This document shows positions 38,691 to 47,432 of a stretch of DNA of 64,000 nucleotides, piece by piece (the first letter of the stretch is position 1; each line of letters starts with the position of its first letter). Below the pieces are notes generated by a model. The model saw nothing but the letters and a program-made list of their open reading frames with translations, had not been told where the DNA came from and made no database searches. Origin of the DNA: Burkholderiales bacterium (GTDB taxonomy: Bacteria > Pseudomonadota > Gammaproteobacteria > Burkholderiales > Burkholderiaceae_C); contig CANHVY010000010.1 in the NCBI GenBank assembly GCA_947464185.1, forward strand, positions 1-64,000, in the 5' to 3' direction. A program made the position numbers and the translations under genes.

Positions 38691-40019
38691 TCAGGCCAGT
38701 TCTTCCTTGCGCAGGCTCACGATGGGTGCCAGCACCGTGGGCAGCGCCTGCATGGCAGCAATCGCCTCGCGCATGCGGCCTTCCACCGTGCTGTGGGTCA
38801 GGATGATCACGTCGGTCTGGCTCTCGCCTTCGCCACTCTCACGCTGCAGCAGGGCATCGATGGAGATACCACGCTCGGCCAGGAGCGCTGTCACCTTGGC
38901 CAGCACGCCAGCCTCATCGGCCACCCGCAGGCGCAGGTAGAACGAGGTCACCACCTCGGCGATGGGCAGCACGGGCGTATCGGCCAGCGAGCCGTGCTGG
39001 AAGGCCAGCGAGGGCACGCGGTGCCCGGGGTCGGCCGTGTGCAGCCGGGCGATGTCGACCAGATCGGCGATCACGGCGCTGGCCGTCGGTTCCGCGCCCG
39101 CGCCCTTGCCGTAGTAGAGCGTCGTGCCCACAGCATCACCCTGCACCATGACCGCGTTCATGGCGCCCTCGACGTTGGCAATCAGCCTGGAGGACGGCAC
39201 CAGCGTGGGATGAACCCGCAGCTCGATGGCGCCTGCGCCCTGCCCTGCATCACTGCGGCGGCGCGTGATGCCCAGCAGCTTGATGCGGTAGCCCAGTTGC
39301 TCTGCATAGCGGATGTCAGCCGCCTGCAGGTTCGTGATGCCTTCCACGTGCGCCTTGTCAAACTGCACGGGCGTGCCGAAGGCGATGGCGCTCATGATCG
39401 TGGCCTTGTGCGCCGCGTCCACGCCCTCGATGTCGAAGGTGGGGTCGGCCTCGGCGTAACCCAGGCGCTGCGCTTCCTTCAGCACGACGTCGAAGTCCAG
39501 CCCCTTGCTGCGCATCTCCGACAGGATGAAGTTGGTGGTGCCGTTGATGATGCCGGCGATCCATTCAATGCGGTTCGCCGTCAGGCCTTCGCGAAGGGCC
39601 TTGATGATGGGGATGCCCCCGGCCACCGCGGCTTCGAAGGCCACCACCACGCCTTTGGCGCGCGCGGCGGAGAAGATTTCCGTGCCGTGCACCGCCAGCA
39701 GCGCCTTGTTGGCCGTGACCACATGCTTGCCTGCGGCAATGGCCTCGAGCACCAGGGCCTTGGCGATGCCGTAGCCGCCAATGAGTTCCACCACGACGTC
39801 GATGGAAGGGTCGGCAATCACCTGCCGGGCATCGGCCACCACCTGCACCCCGTCACCGACGATTGAGCGCGCGCGCGCAACGTCCAGATCGGCCACCATC
39901 GAAATCTCGATGGCCCGGCCCGCACGGCGCTGGATCTCCTGCTGGTTGCGCTGCAGCACCTTGAAGGTGCCGCTGCCGACGGTACCGATGCCCAGGAGGC
40001 CGACCTGTATGGGTTTCAT
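38691..40019 (-). CDS. hom: Homoserine dehydrogenase
   Basis: This enzyme reduces aspartate semialdehyde to homoserine with NAD(P)H. The 442-residue monofunctional type has an N-terminal Rossmann fold (VGLLGIGTVGSGTFKVLQRN), the catalytic region with NGTTNFILSEM and LGYAEADPTFDIEGVDAAHK, and a C-terminal ACT domain (about residues 360-442) that normally gives feedback inhibition by threonine. It is transcribed between alaA and thrC in a hom-thrC arrangement usual for betaproteobacteria. Confidence 0.97.
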   Translation of the reverse strand: MKPIQVGLLGIGTVGSGTFKVLQRNQQEIQRRAGRAIEISMVADLDVARARSIVGDGVQVVADARQVIADPSIDVVVELIGGYGIAKALVLEAIAAGKHVVTANKALLAVHGTEIFSAARAKGVVVAFEAAVAGGIPIIKALREGLTANRIEWIAGIINGTTNFILSEMRSKGLDFDVVLKEAQRLGYAEADPTFDIEGVDAAHKATIMSAIAFGTPVQFDKAHVEGITNLQAADIRYAEQLGYRIKLLGITRRRSDAGQGAGAIELRVHPTLVPSSRLIANVEGAMNAVMVQGDAVGTTLYYGKGAGAEPTASAVIADLVDIARLHTADPGHRVPSLAFQHGSLADTPVLPIAEVVTSFYLRLRVADEAGVLAKVTALLAERGISIDALLQRESGEGESQTDVIILTHSTVEGRMREAIAAMQALPTVLAPIVSLRKEELA

Positions 40020-40069
40020 GGAAGTCTCTTGCTGTCGTGCCAGCGCCGGGGGCGCTGTCGGGTGTGGGT

Positions 40070-41329
40070 TCAGTGCGCGTGGCGCCGGCGGTAGTGCGCC
40101 AGAAACCGCTCGATACGGCCGAAGGCTTCGTGCAGGTCGTCGGAGTTGGGCAGGAACACCACCCGGAAATGGTCAGGCTCGGCCCAGTTGAAGCCCGTGC
40201 CCTGGACGATCAGCACCTTCTCCTCGGCCAGCAGTTCGTAGGCGAAATCCTGATCGTTGGTGATGGGGTACATCTTCGGGTCCAGGCGCGGAAACATGTA
40301 CAGCGCCCCCTTGGGCTTGACCACGCTGACACCGGGGATGGCCGACAACAGGTCGTAGGCCAGGTCGCGTTGACGGCACAGGCGCCCGGTGGGCGCCACC
40401 AGGTCCTTGATGCTCTGGTACCCCCCCAGAGCCGTCTGGATGGCCAGCTGGCCCGGCGTGTTGGCGCACAGGCGCATGGAGGCCAGCATGTTCAGGCCCT
40501 CGATGTAGTCACGGGCATGGCGCTTGTCCCCCGACACCACCATCCAACCGGCCCGATAGCCGCAAGACCGGTAGTTCTTGGACAGACCGTTGAAGGTGAC
40601 GAACAGGACGTCGTCCGCCAAGGAAGCGATGCTGGTGTGCGTGGCGCCGTCGTACAGCGTCTTGTCGTAGATCTCGTCGGCAAACACGATCAACTGATGG
40701 CGGCGTGCGATCTCCACGATACCCCGCAACAGGTCATCCGGGTAGAGCGCGCCGGTCGGGTTGTTCGGGTTAATCACCACCACGGCCTTGGTACGCGGCG
40801 TCACCTTGGAGGCCAGGTCCTGCAGATCGGGCAACCAGCCCGAGCCCTCGTCGCAGCGGTAGTGCACCGGCGTGCCGCCAGAGAGCGACACCACGGCCGT
40901 GTGCAGCGGGTAATCAGGGGACGGAATCAGCACCTCGTCCCCCGCGTCCAGCAGGGCGTTCATGCTCATCGCGATGAGTTCCGAAGCCCCGTTGCCAAGG
41001 TAGACATCGTCCACCGTGACGCCGGCGATATGCTTTTCCTGGGTGTAGTGAACCACCGACTTGCGAGGTGCGAACAAGCCCTTGCTGTCGGTGTAGCCTG
41101 CGGCCACCTGGGACGGCAGGTTGCGGATCATGTCCTGCACGATCTCGTCGGGCGGCATCAAACCGAAGGCGGCCACGTTCCCGATGTTCAGCTTGATGAT
41201 CTTGTGGCCCTCTTCTTCCATCTGCCGGGCCTTGTCGAGCACAGGCCCACGGATGTCGTACCCGACGTTGGCGAGCTTCGAGGACTTGACGATGGGCTTC
41301 AAGGCAGACTCCAGGGCGCTGCAGGCCAT
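40070..41329 (-). CDS. alaA: Alanine aminotransferase AlaA-like
   Basis: This 419-residue PLP aminotransferase is closely similar over its full length to E. coli AlaA (YfbQ), which makes alanine from pyruvate and glutamate. Landmarks are SSKLANVGYDIRGPVLDKA, GNGASELI, INPNNPTGALY, FADEIYDKTLYD, the PLP lysine in TFNGLSKNYR and LCANTPGQLAIQTALGGYQS. The ATG at 41329 is preferred over a TTG at 41341. It is divergent from the Mth938-domain gene with a 30-bp gap, and upstream of hom. Confidence 0.93.
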   Translation of the reverse strand: MACSALESALKPIVKSSKLANVGYDIRGPVLDKARQMEEEGHKIIKLNIGNVAAFGLMPPDEIVQDMIRNLPSQVAAGYTDSKGLFAPRKSVVHYTQEKHIAGVTVDDVYLGNGASELIAMSMNALLDAGDEVLIPSPDYPLHTAVVSLSGGTPVHYRCDEGSGWLPDLQDLASKVTPRTKAVVVINPNNPTGALYPDDLLRGIVEIARRHQLIVFADEIYDKTLYDGATHTSIASLADDVLFVTFNGLSKNYRSCGYRAGWMVVSGDKRHARDYIEGLNMLASMRLCANTPGQLAIQTALGGYQSIKDLVAPTGRLCRQRDLAYDLLSAIPGVSVVKPKGALYMFPRLDPKMYPITNDQDFAYELLAEEKVLIVQGTGFNWAEPDHFRVVFLPNSDDLHEAFGRIERFLAHYRRRHAH

Positions 41330-41359
41330 GCTGCACTGCAAAACCTAGAATTTGACCAC

Positions 41360-41734
41360 ATGAAGTTCCAACCAGATCTTGCCGAAGGCGTCAACGTCAT
41401 CACCCGTCACGAGCCCGGACGGGTGTGGGTGGGCACCGTCTGCTTCGAGGGCAGCGTGATCGTGCCGTGGAAGGGCGACCCCGTGCCTTGGTCAGCCAGC
41501 AGCCTGGAGGCGCTGGATGAAGCCAGCTTCTCGGCGCTGCTGGAGTTCAAGCCCGAACTTGTGATCTTCGGCAGCGGCAACCGCATCCGCTTTCCAAGGC
41601 CCCAGTGGCTGCGCGCGTTGATCCAGGCCCGAGTGGGTCTGGAGACCATGGACACGGCCGCAGCCTGTCGCACCTACAACGTGCTGGCCTCGGAGCGGCG
41701 CAGCGTGGTGGCAGCGCTCATTCCGCAGGCCTAG
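41360..41734 (+). CDS. Mth938-domain (DUF498) protein
   Basis: This 124-residue protein starts MKFQPDLAEGVNVITRHEPG. It has the Mth938-like alpha/beta fold, the same domain as human NDUFAF3: a segment ending LVIFGSGNRIRFPRPQWL followed by GLETMDTAAACRTYNVLASERR. Bacterial function is undefined. Most of the long open frame covering it extends into antisense of alaA and is not real. A TAGAAT hexamer ends 8 bp before the ATG and no ribosome-binding site is seen, which suggests a leaderless message. Confidence 0.85.
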   Translation: MKFQPDLAEGVNVITRHEPGRVWVGTVCFEGSVIVPWKGDPVPWSASSLEALDEASFSALLEFKPELVIFGSGNRIRFPRPQWLRALIQARVGLETMDTAAACRTYNVLASERRSVVAALIPQA

Positions 41735-41811
41735 CGCTTTCGCACAAGCGGAGGGGTCGACCGTGAAACGGCAGCCCCTGGGCGGCGGGGAGCGTCGGGT
41801 GGCGATGTCCT

Positions 41812-41817
41812 TATAAT
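41812..41817 (+). promoter_or_regulatory. -10 element (TATAAT) upstream of bcp
   Basis: A perfect TATAAT lies in the 164-bp gap before bcp, 81 bp from the chosen start. No good -35 hexamer is visible at 16-18 bp, so it may depend on an activator. The implied leader of about 75 nt has no riboswitch-like pattern that I recognise. Confidence 0.5.
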
Positions 41818-41898
41818 CCTCGGGTTTTGCCGCCCAGAGCGTCACCCTGGTGGGGGATAGAAGCCATCGGCGGCGTCAGCTTCGAGACCAGCACGCCC

Positions 41899-42372
41899 AT
41901 GACACCTTCCGTCAACAAAGCCCTTCCTGATTTCGAAGCACCCGCCACTGGCGGCGTCAAGTTCACACCCCATGCCTTCCTGGGCAAGACCGTGGTGCTG
42001 TACTTCTATCCCAAGGATGCCACTCCAGGCTGTACCACGGAAGCGATGCAGTTCCGCGACAAGCACAAGGAGTTCGTGAAGGCAGGTGCTGTGGTTTTCG
42101 GCGTCTCCCGGGACAACATGAGCTCGCACGACAAGTTCAAGCAGAACCTGGAGTTGCCTTTCGAACTGGTGGCCGACACCGAAGAGAAGCTGTGCCACAT
42201 GTTTGGCGTGGTCAAGAACAAGATCATGTATGGCAAGAAGGTCAAGGGCATCGAGCGCAGCACGTTCCTGATCGATGCACAGGGCGTCTTGCGCGAAGAA
42301 TGGCGCGGGATCAAGGTAGCCGGCCACGTCGACGAGGTTCTGAAGGCGGTCAAGGCACTCAAGCAGGCTTGA
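41899..42372 (+). CDS. bcp: Thiol peroxidase of the BCP/PrxQ family
   Basis: This 157-residue peroxiredoxin reduces hydrogen peroxide and organic hydroperoxides. I use the ATG at 41899 (MTPSVNKALPDFEAPATGG); an upstream non-ATG frame is not family-like. The peroxidatic cysteine is Cys45 in KDATPGCTTEAMQF. The resolving cysteine found five residues later in E. coli BCP is replaced by Ala50, leaving Cys98 (EEKLCHMFG) as the only other candidate. It thus belongs to the single- or atypical-Cys subtype. A likely terminator follows, then phoH. Confidence 0.93.
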   Translation: MTPSVNKALPDFEAPATGGVKFTPHAFLGKTVVLYFYPKDATPGCTTEAMQFRDKHKEFVKAGAVVFGVSRDNMSSHDKFKQNLELPFELVADTEEKLCHMFGVVKNKIMYGKKVKGIERSTFLIDAQGVLREEWRGIKVAGHVDEVLKAVKALKQA

Positions 42373-42389
42373 GCTGGCCGAGCATTGAG

Positions 42390-42422
42390 GGGGCGTCCTC
42401 CGCCGGGGGGTCGCCCCTTGTT
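42390..42422 (+). terminator. Probable Rho-independent terminator after bcp
   Basis: GGGGCG (42390-42395) pairs with CGCCCC (42412-42417), and between them CCTCC can pair with GGGGG. The stem is followed by TTGTT. It sits 18 bp past the bcp stop and would separate bcp from phoH. The U tract is weak. Confidence 0.5.
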
Positions 42423-42534
42423 CATTTGAGGGGCCGCCAGGTGATCAGCGCACCTCACGTTATGCTGCCCTGACGGACGTCCGCTGACCCCGTCCCCGAC
42501 CTCGACCCCGACTTCGACCCTCACCTCGCACACC

Positions 42535-44316
42535 ATGCCCCTGCCCACCCCCCCCGCCAGGAAGGCCGCAATCCTGGACTTGGCGGCGTATGCCACGCAG
42601 ACCACGTCCGACCCGTCACCACGGGTGCCCCAGAGGGATGCGGCTGTGCAGGCCGACGCTGCGGCTTCATCGGCATTGCCAGGGTCATTGCTCTCGTCCG
42701 GGCCAGCCGGCTCCAGCTCACGCAAGGCTTCCCGACCAACGACCGGCGCGTCCATCCGGCCCGCGAAGGCTCGTTCCGGCGAAGGATTTGCCGTCGAGGC
42801 CACGCGGCCGGCCGGGGCCGCACAGCCGACGCAGCCCTCCAAGACGGTGAACGCCCAGCCAACACCCGGCGCTGTGGCGCCGCGGGGCCAGCGGGGCCCT
42901 GCCAGGGCCAAGCCGCGCAAGCCCGCCGGGCCGCCAAAGCTGTTCGTGCTGGACACCAATGTCCTGATGCACGACCCGATGAGCCTGTTCCGCTTCGAAG
43001 AACACGACGTCTTCCTGCCGATGATCACGCTGGAAGAGCTGGACGACCACAAGAAGGGCATGAGCGAGGTGGCGCGCAATGCGCGTCAGGTCAGCCGTGA
43101 ACTGGACGCGCTGGCCACGGACGGCTCGCTGGACCCCAAGGAGGGCATCGCGCTGGCGAAGTCTGGCCATCGGGAAGCTTCGGGCCGCCTGTTCTTCCAG
43201 ACCACCTTGCTCGATATCCGCCTGCCTGCGGGCCTGCCTCAAGGCAAGGCCGACAACCAGATTCTGGGGGTGGTGCAGGCGCTGCGTGACGCTCAGCCTG
43301 GCCGTGAGGTGGTGCTGGTGTCCAAGGACATCAACATGCGGGTGAAGGCCCGCGCGCTGGGACTTCCCGCCGAGGACTATTTCAACGACAAGACGCTGGA
43401 AGACGGTGACCTGCTCTACACCGGCGTGCTGCACCTTCCCGCAGATTTCTGGGAAAAGCATGGCAAGACCATGGAGAGCTGGCAGCAGGGCGGGCACACG
43501 CTCTACCGCATCAGCGGCCCCTTGGTGCCCTCGCTGCTGATCAACCAGTTCGTCTACTTCGAGGCCCCCGGCGCCATACCCCTGCACGCCAGAGTGATCG
43601 AGATCACGGGCAAGACGGCGGTGCTCAAGACCTTGCGCGACTACACCCACGCCAAGAACGCCGTGTGGGGCGTGAACGCCCGCAACCGCGAGCAGAACTT
43701 CGCGCTGAACCTGCTGATGGACCCGGACTGCGACTTCATCACGCTCACGGGCACGGCCGGCACCGGCAAGACGCTAATGACCCTGGCGGCCGCGCTGAGC
43801 CAGGTGCTGGATGAGCGCCGCTACACCGAGATCATCGTGACCCGCGTCACCGTGCCGGTGGGCGAGGACATCGGTTTCCTGCCTGGCACCGAGGAAGAAA
43901 AGATGAGCCCCTGGATGGGCGCCCTGGATGACAACCTGGAAGTGCTGGCGCGCAGCGACGGTGCTGCCGGCGAATGGGGCCGGGCCGCCACCAACGATCT
44001 GGTGCGCAGCAAGATCCGCATCAAGAGCCTGAACTTCATGCGCGGGCGCACTTTCCTGAACAAGTTCGTCCTCATCGACGAGGCGCAGAACCTCACGCCC
44101 AAGCAGATGAAGACGCTCATCACGCGTGCCGGCCCGGGCACCAAGATCGTGTGCCTGGGCAACCTGGCCCAGATCGACACGCCCTATCTCACCGAAGGGT
44201 CCTCAGGCTTGACCTACGCGGTGGACCGCTTCAAGGGCTGGCCGCACTCGGGGCATGTCACCCTGGCACGGGGCGAGCGTTCCCGCTTGGCGGACTTTGC
44301 CTCCGAGGTGCTCTGA
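42535..44316 (+). CDS. phoH: PIN-PhoH family ATPase (PhoH2-like)
   Basis: This 593-residue protein has an N-terminal Pro/Ala-rich low-complexity region (about 1-135), a PIN ribonuclease domain (LFVLDTNVLMHDPMSLFRF with the catalytic Asp set) and a PhoH ATPase domain. The ATPase shows Walker A LTGTAGTGKTLM, Walker B VLIDEAQNLTP and the GPGTKIVCLGNLAQID sensor region. PIN-PhoH fusions are thought to couple RNA unwinding and cleavage. The start is the only reasonable ATG but has no visible ribosome-binding site; a TATGCT hexamer lies about 70 bp upstream. It is convergent with the DNA ligase gene. Confidence 0.9.
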   Translation: MPLPTPPARKAAILDLAAYATQTTSDPSPRVPQRDAAVQADAAASSALPGSLLSSGPAGSSSRKASRPTTGASIRPAKARSGEGFAVEATRPAGAAQPTQPSKTVNAQPTPGAVAPRGQRGPARAKPRKPAGPPKLFVLDTNVLMHDPMSLFRFEEHDVFLPMITLEELDDHKKGMSEVARNARQVSRELDALATDGSLDPKEGIALAKSGHREASGRLFFQTTLLDIRLPAGLPQGKADNQILGVVQALRDAQPGREVVLVSKDINMRVKARALGLPAEDYFNDKTLEDGDLLYTGVLHLPADFWEKHGKTMESWQQGGHTLYRISGPLVPSLLINQFVYFEAPGAIPLHARVIEITGKTAVLKTLRDYTHAKNAVWGVNARNREQNFALNLLMDPDCDFITLTGTAGTGKTLMTLAAALSQVLDERRYTEIIVTRVTVPVGEDIGFLPGTEEEKMSPWMGALDDNLEVLARSDGAAGEWGRAATNDLVRSKIRIKSLNFMRGRTFLNKFVLIDEAQNLTPKQMKTLITRAGPGTKIVCLGNLAQIDTPYLTEGSSGLTYAVDRFKGWPHSGHVTLARGERSRLADFASEVL

Positions 44317-44344
44317 GCAGGATCGCTGGCCTCGCACCAGATCA

Positions 44345-45232
44345 CTACACGGTGCGCACCCGCATGAAACTGGCGAACCGCGGGATGCCCTGCGCGGTGG
44401 TGCCCTGGTAGGTGAAAGTCACCACCGTGCCGATGGGCGGTGGCCTGTCCCGGTGTTCGTCGCGCAGTCCTGTCCCGAGAAGAAACTCCCGGCCGTCTGA
44501 CATGCGGACCTTCAACGCGCCCAATCGTCCCGCATGGCGCCCCTGGCCGCCGACGTAGCCGATGACAACCGCCTCGGCGTCCTGCAGCGGCTTGAGCTTG
44601 AGCAGGCTGCCGCTGCGGCCGGTTTCAACAGGCGCATCGGCGCGGCGCAGCATCAGGCCCTCGCCACCCGCACGAACCACCGCGTCCAGCCGGGCCTGCA
44701 GCGCCGCACGACTGGAGACTTCCGTGTGCTCCACGGCCTGCCAGACGGCTCCCGCAGGCTGTTGACGCGCCAGGCGCTCGATGCGTGCCACCCGATTGGC
44801 GAAGGTGCCGCCCGCACCGGGCAACTCGAAGACCATGAAGCGAACGCGACGCCAATCGGCGTCCACGGGATGAGAGCGCCTGACGATGCCTGACAGGGAC
44901 TCGAAGGTGCCCCGCCCCGCCCAGAGTTCGCCGTCCAGTGCCAGGGCCGGCAGGGACGCAAGAAACCAGGCGGGAGCGGCAATGTGCAGGCCGCTTCGAA
45001 AGCGCAGCCGGCTGCCATCCCACCAGGCCCGCGCGCCGTCCAGCTTCTCGCTCACCAGCCAGCCATGCGGGTCCATCTCCACGGGCGCTTCGGTGGCCAG
45101 CACCACCGGGGCAGCGTCGCGCGCAGGGCGTGCGAGCACACCCATGGAGGCGATGCCGAGGGCGGCACCGAGGCAGGCCCGACGGCTCAGGCCGAGGCCG
45201 CAGGCAGGCTGGGGAAAGACAAGGCTTGACAT
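44345..45232 (-). CDS. Exported ATP-dependent DNA ligase, LigE type
   Basis: This 295-residue minimal ATP-dependent ligase seals nicks. The adenylation motif K-x-D-G is SEKLDGARAWW with Lys63; later motifs are ALDGELWAGRG, EGLMLRR (motif IV region) and LLKLKPLQDAE (motif V). A compact OB domain ends the protein. The N-terminus is a leader with a twin-arginine-like patch (SRRACLG, Arg17-Arg18) and a hydrophobic stretch, so it is probably exported, as proposed for LigE enzymes. GGGAG precedes the ATG at 45232. It would act on periplasmic or incoming DNA. Confidence 0.87.
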   Translation of the reverse strand: MSSLVFPQPACGLGLSRRACLGAALGIASMGVLARPARDAAPVVLATEAPVEMDPHGWLVSEKLDGARAWWDGSRLRFRSGLHIAAPAWFLASLPALALDGELWAGRGTFESLSGIVRRSHPVDADWRRVRFMVFELPGAGGTFANRVARIERLARQQPAGAVWQAVEHTEVSSRAALQARLDAVVRAGGEGLMLRRADAPVETGRSGSLLKLKPLQDAEAVVIGYVGGQGRHAGRLGALKVRMSDGREFLLGTGLRDEHRDRPPPIGTVVTFTYQGTTAQGIPRFASFMRVRTV

Positions 45233-45333
45233 GAGGAACTCCCTGGCGAATCAAGGACCTCAGTGTGTTCAAGCTCGACCAGTCGCACCACCCCCTAGGT
45301 GGGGGACCTGCACCCCCCGATCAGAGTGCCGTA

Positions 45334-45369
45334 TCGGACGGTTCGAACGGCTCGGACGGTTCGGACGGT
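45334..45369. repeat. Four tandem copies of a 9-bp unit (TCGGACGGT)
   Basis: The units are TCGGACGGT (45334-45342), TCGAACGGC (45343-45351), TCGGACGGT (45352-45360) and TCGGACGGT (45361-45369). They lie in the 206-bp gap between the DNA ligase start and the prpE stop. The rest of the gap shows a C/G-rich palindromic patch near 45291-45318 and no gene. Confidence 0.9.
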
Positions 45370-45438
45370 TGGCGCACTCCCGTGCCTGGCGGTGCAGGTA
45401 CGCTTAGAAGCGCACCTGCGCACCTGCGCAGCGGGCGC

Positions 45439-47334
45439 TCAGCGTGGCGTCACCAGATCCTTGATCTGCTGAAGCGCGGTCGGGTCCTCGATGGTGGTGA
45501 GGTCCCCCGGGTCGCGCTGCTCGCACACCGCCTGGATGGCGCGGCGAAGCAGTTTGCCTGATCTCGTCTTGGGCAGCGCGGTGACGAAGCGCACGCGCGC
45601 CGGGCGCGCCACGGCGCCCAGCTGCTCGTCCACCACCTTCATGATCTCGCCCTCCAGCTTCAGCGCAGAAGCCTCGTCGGCGGCGCGGCTCACATCCTTC
45701 AGGATGGCAAAGGCCATCGCCACCTGGCCCTTGAGCTGATCGGCCACGCCCACCACCGCCACTTCGGCCACGTTCGGGTGGCTGGAGATGCTCTCCTCGA
45801 TCTCACGCGTGCCCAGACGGTGCCCGGCCACGTTGATGACGTCGTCCGTGCGGCCGAGGATGAAGAAGTAGCCGTCCTTGTCGCGGATTCCCCAATCGAA
45901 GGTGCTGTAAACCTGACGGCCGGGAATGCTGGACCAGTAGGTCTTGATGAAGCGCTCGTCATCGCGCCAGACCGTCTGCATGCAACCCGGGGGCAGCGGC
46001 CCTTCGATGACCACGACACCCTTCTGGTCCGGGCCCACCAGGTCTTGCCCAGTGTTCTCGTCCACCAGCTTGACGTCGTAGCCGTACACCGCCTTTCCGG
46101 GCGAACCAAACTTGCTGTCGGCGGCCTCCACCCCGTTGCAAAGCGACAGGATGGGCCAGCCGGTTTCGGTCTGCCAATAGTTGTCGATGATGGGCTTGCC
46201 CAGGGCCTCGGCAATCCACTTGGCCGTGGGCTCGTCCAGCGGCTCACCGGCGAGGAACAAGGCGCGCAGCGAACTCAAATCATGCCGGCTCAACGCCGCG
46301 GGATCCTGCTTCTTGAGCACGCGCACCGCGGTGGGGGCGCTGAACATGGAGGTCACCTTGTACTTCTCCACCAGGCTCCACCACACGGCCGCATCCGGCC
46401 GCGTGGGCAGGCCTTCATACATGATGGTGGCCATGCCGGCAATCAGCGGGCCGTAGATGATGTAGCTGTGGCCCACCACCCAGCCAATGTCGCTGGTGGA
46501 GAAATACGTCTCCCCTGGCTGGCCCAGGAAGATGTGCTTCATGCTCGCGGCCAGGGCCACGGCGTAGCCGCCGGTGTCACGCTGCACGCCCTTAGGCTTG
46601 CCGGTGGTGCCGCTGGTGTAGAGCGTGTAGCTGGGGTGCGTGGAATCGACCCAGACACAAGGCACCCGGGCGTTCAGGTGGGCCTGGCGCAGGCTGGCGT
46701 AGTCCACATCGCGGCCGCCCTGCATGGGCATGTCGCTCAGGCCGCGATTGACCATCAGCACATGCGCCGGCTTGTGGGTGGACAGGCGGATCGCCTCGTC
46801 CAGCAGGCCCTTGTAGGGCACCACCTTGCCGCCGCGGCTGCCGGCGTCGGCACTCACCACCACCGTGGGCTGCGCGTCGTCGATGCGGCTGGCCAGGCTG
46901 ACGCTGGCAAAGCCGCCGAAGACCACCGAGTGAAGCGCGCCAATACGGGCGCAGGCCAGCATGGCAAAAGCTGCCTCCGGGATCATGGGCATGTAGACCA
47001 GCACCCGATCGCCCTGCTGGACGCCCAGCGACAGCAGGATCGCGGACATGCGCTCCACTTCGGCCTGCAATTCAGCAAAGGTATAGACGATCTCCTGGCC
47101 CACTTCGGTGGACACCCAGATCAGGGCCTGGCGGTCAGGATGGGTGGCCGCGTGGCGGTCCACCGCGTTGTGGCACAGGTTGGTGGTGCCACCGACGAAC
47201 CAGCGGGCGAAGGGCGGGTTGCTGTGGTCGCAGACCTGGGTGAAGGGGGTCTGCCAGTCGATCAGGTCCGCCTGCTCGGTCCAGAAAGCGTCACGATCCT
47301 GCAGCGAACGGCGATGAAAGTCCTCGAATCCCAT
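45439..47334 (-). CDS. prpE: Propionate--CoA ligase PrpE
   Basis: This 631-residue acyl-CoA synthetase of the acetyl/propionyl type activates propionate through propionyl-AMP. It shows the N-terminal acetyl-CoA-synthetase domain (FARWFVGGTTNLCHNAVDRH), the phosphate loop TLYTSGTTGKPKGVQRD, TSDIGWVVGHSYIIYGPL, the YWQTETGWP motif and the catalytic lysine in KTRSGKLLRR. The wording around GGFASVSLASRIDD and the short C-terminus fit PrpE rather than Acs. AAGGAG lies 6 bp before the ATG. The gene upstream (acuI) makes propionyl-CoA from acryloyl-CoA, so both feed the same pool. Confidence 0.92.
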   Translation of the reverse strand: MGFEDFHRRSLQDRDAFWTEQADLIDWQTPFTQVCDHSNPPFARWFVGGTTNLCHNAVDRHAATHPDRQALIWVSTEVGQEIVYTFAELQAEVERMSAILLSLGVQQGDRVLVYMPMIPEAAFAMLACARIGALHSVVFGGFASVSLASRIDDAQPTVVVSADAGSRGGKVVPYKGLLDEAIRLSTHKPAHVLMVNRGLSDMPMQGGRDVDYASLRQAHLNARVPCVWVDSTHPSYTLYTSGTTGKPKGVQRDTGGYAVALAASMKHIFLGQPGETYFSTSDIGWVVGHSYIIYGPLIAGMATIMYEGLPTRPDAAVWWSLVEKYKVTSMFSAPTAVRVLKKQDPAALSRHDLSSLRALFLAGEPLDEPTAKWIAEALGKPIIDNYWQTETGWPILSLCNGVEAADSKFGSPGKAVYGYDVKLVDENTGQDLVGPDQKGVVVIEGPLPPGCMQTVWRDDERFIKTYWSSIPGRQVYSTFDWGIRDKDGYFFILGRTDDVINVAGHRLGTREIEESISSHPNVAEVAVVGVADQLKGQVAMAFAILKDVSRAADEASALKLEGEIMKVVDEQLGAVARPARVRFVTALPKTRSGKLLRRAIQAVCEQRDPGDLTTIEDPTALQQIKDLVTPR

Positions 47335-47432
47335 GCTTGTCTCCTTGGCGGCCTGAACGGTCGATCTGCCACGGGATTGTCGATGCCGGACTTGCTATGC
47401 CCTGACGTCAGCCTCCCCCCCAGCAGCCGCCA

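Noticed and set aside
40037-41359. Long plus-strand frame upstream of the Mth938-domain protein
   Set aside because: Antisense to alaA; the real protein begins at the ATG at 41360.
45334-45369. Tandem repeat as a CRISPR array
   Set aside because: Units are 9 bp and contiguous with no spacers; no cas genes are present.
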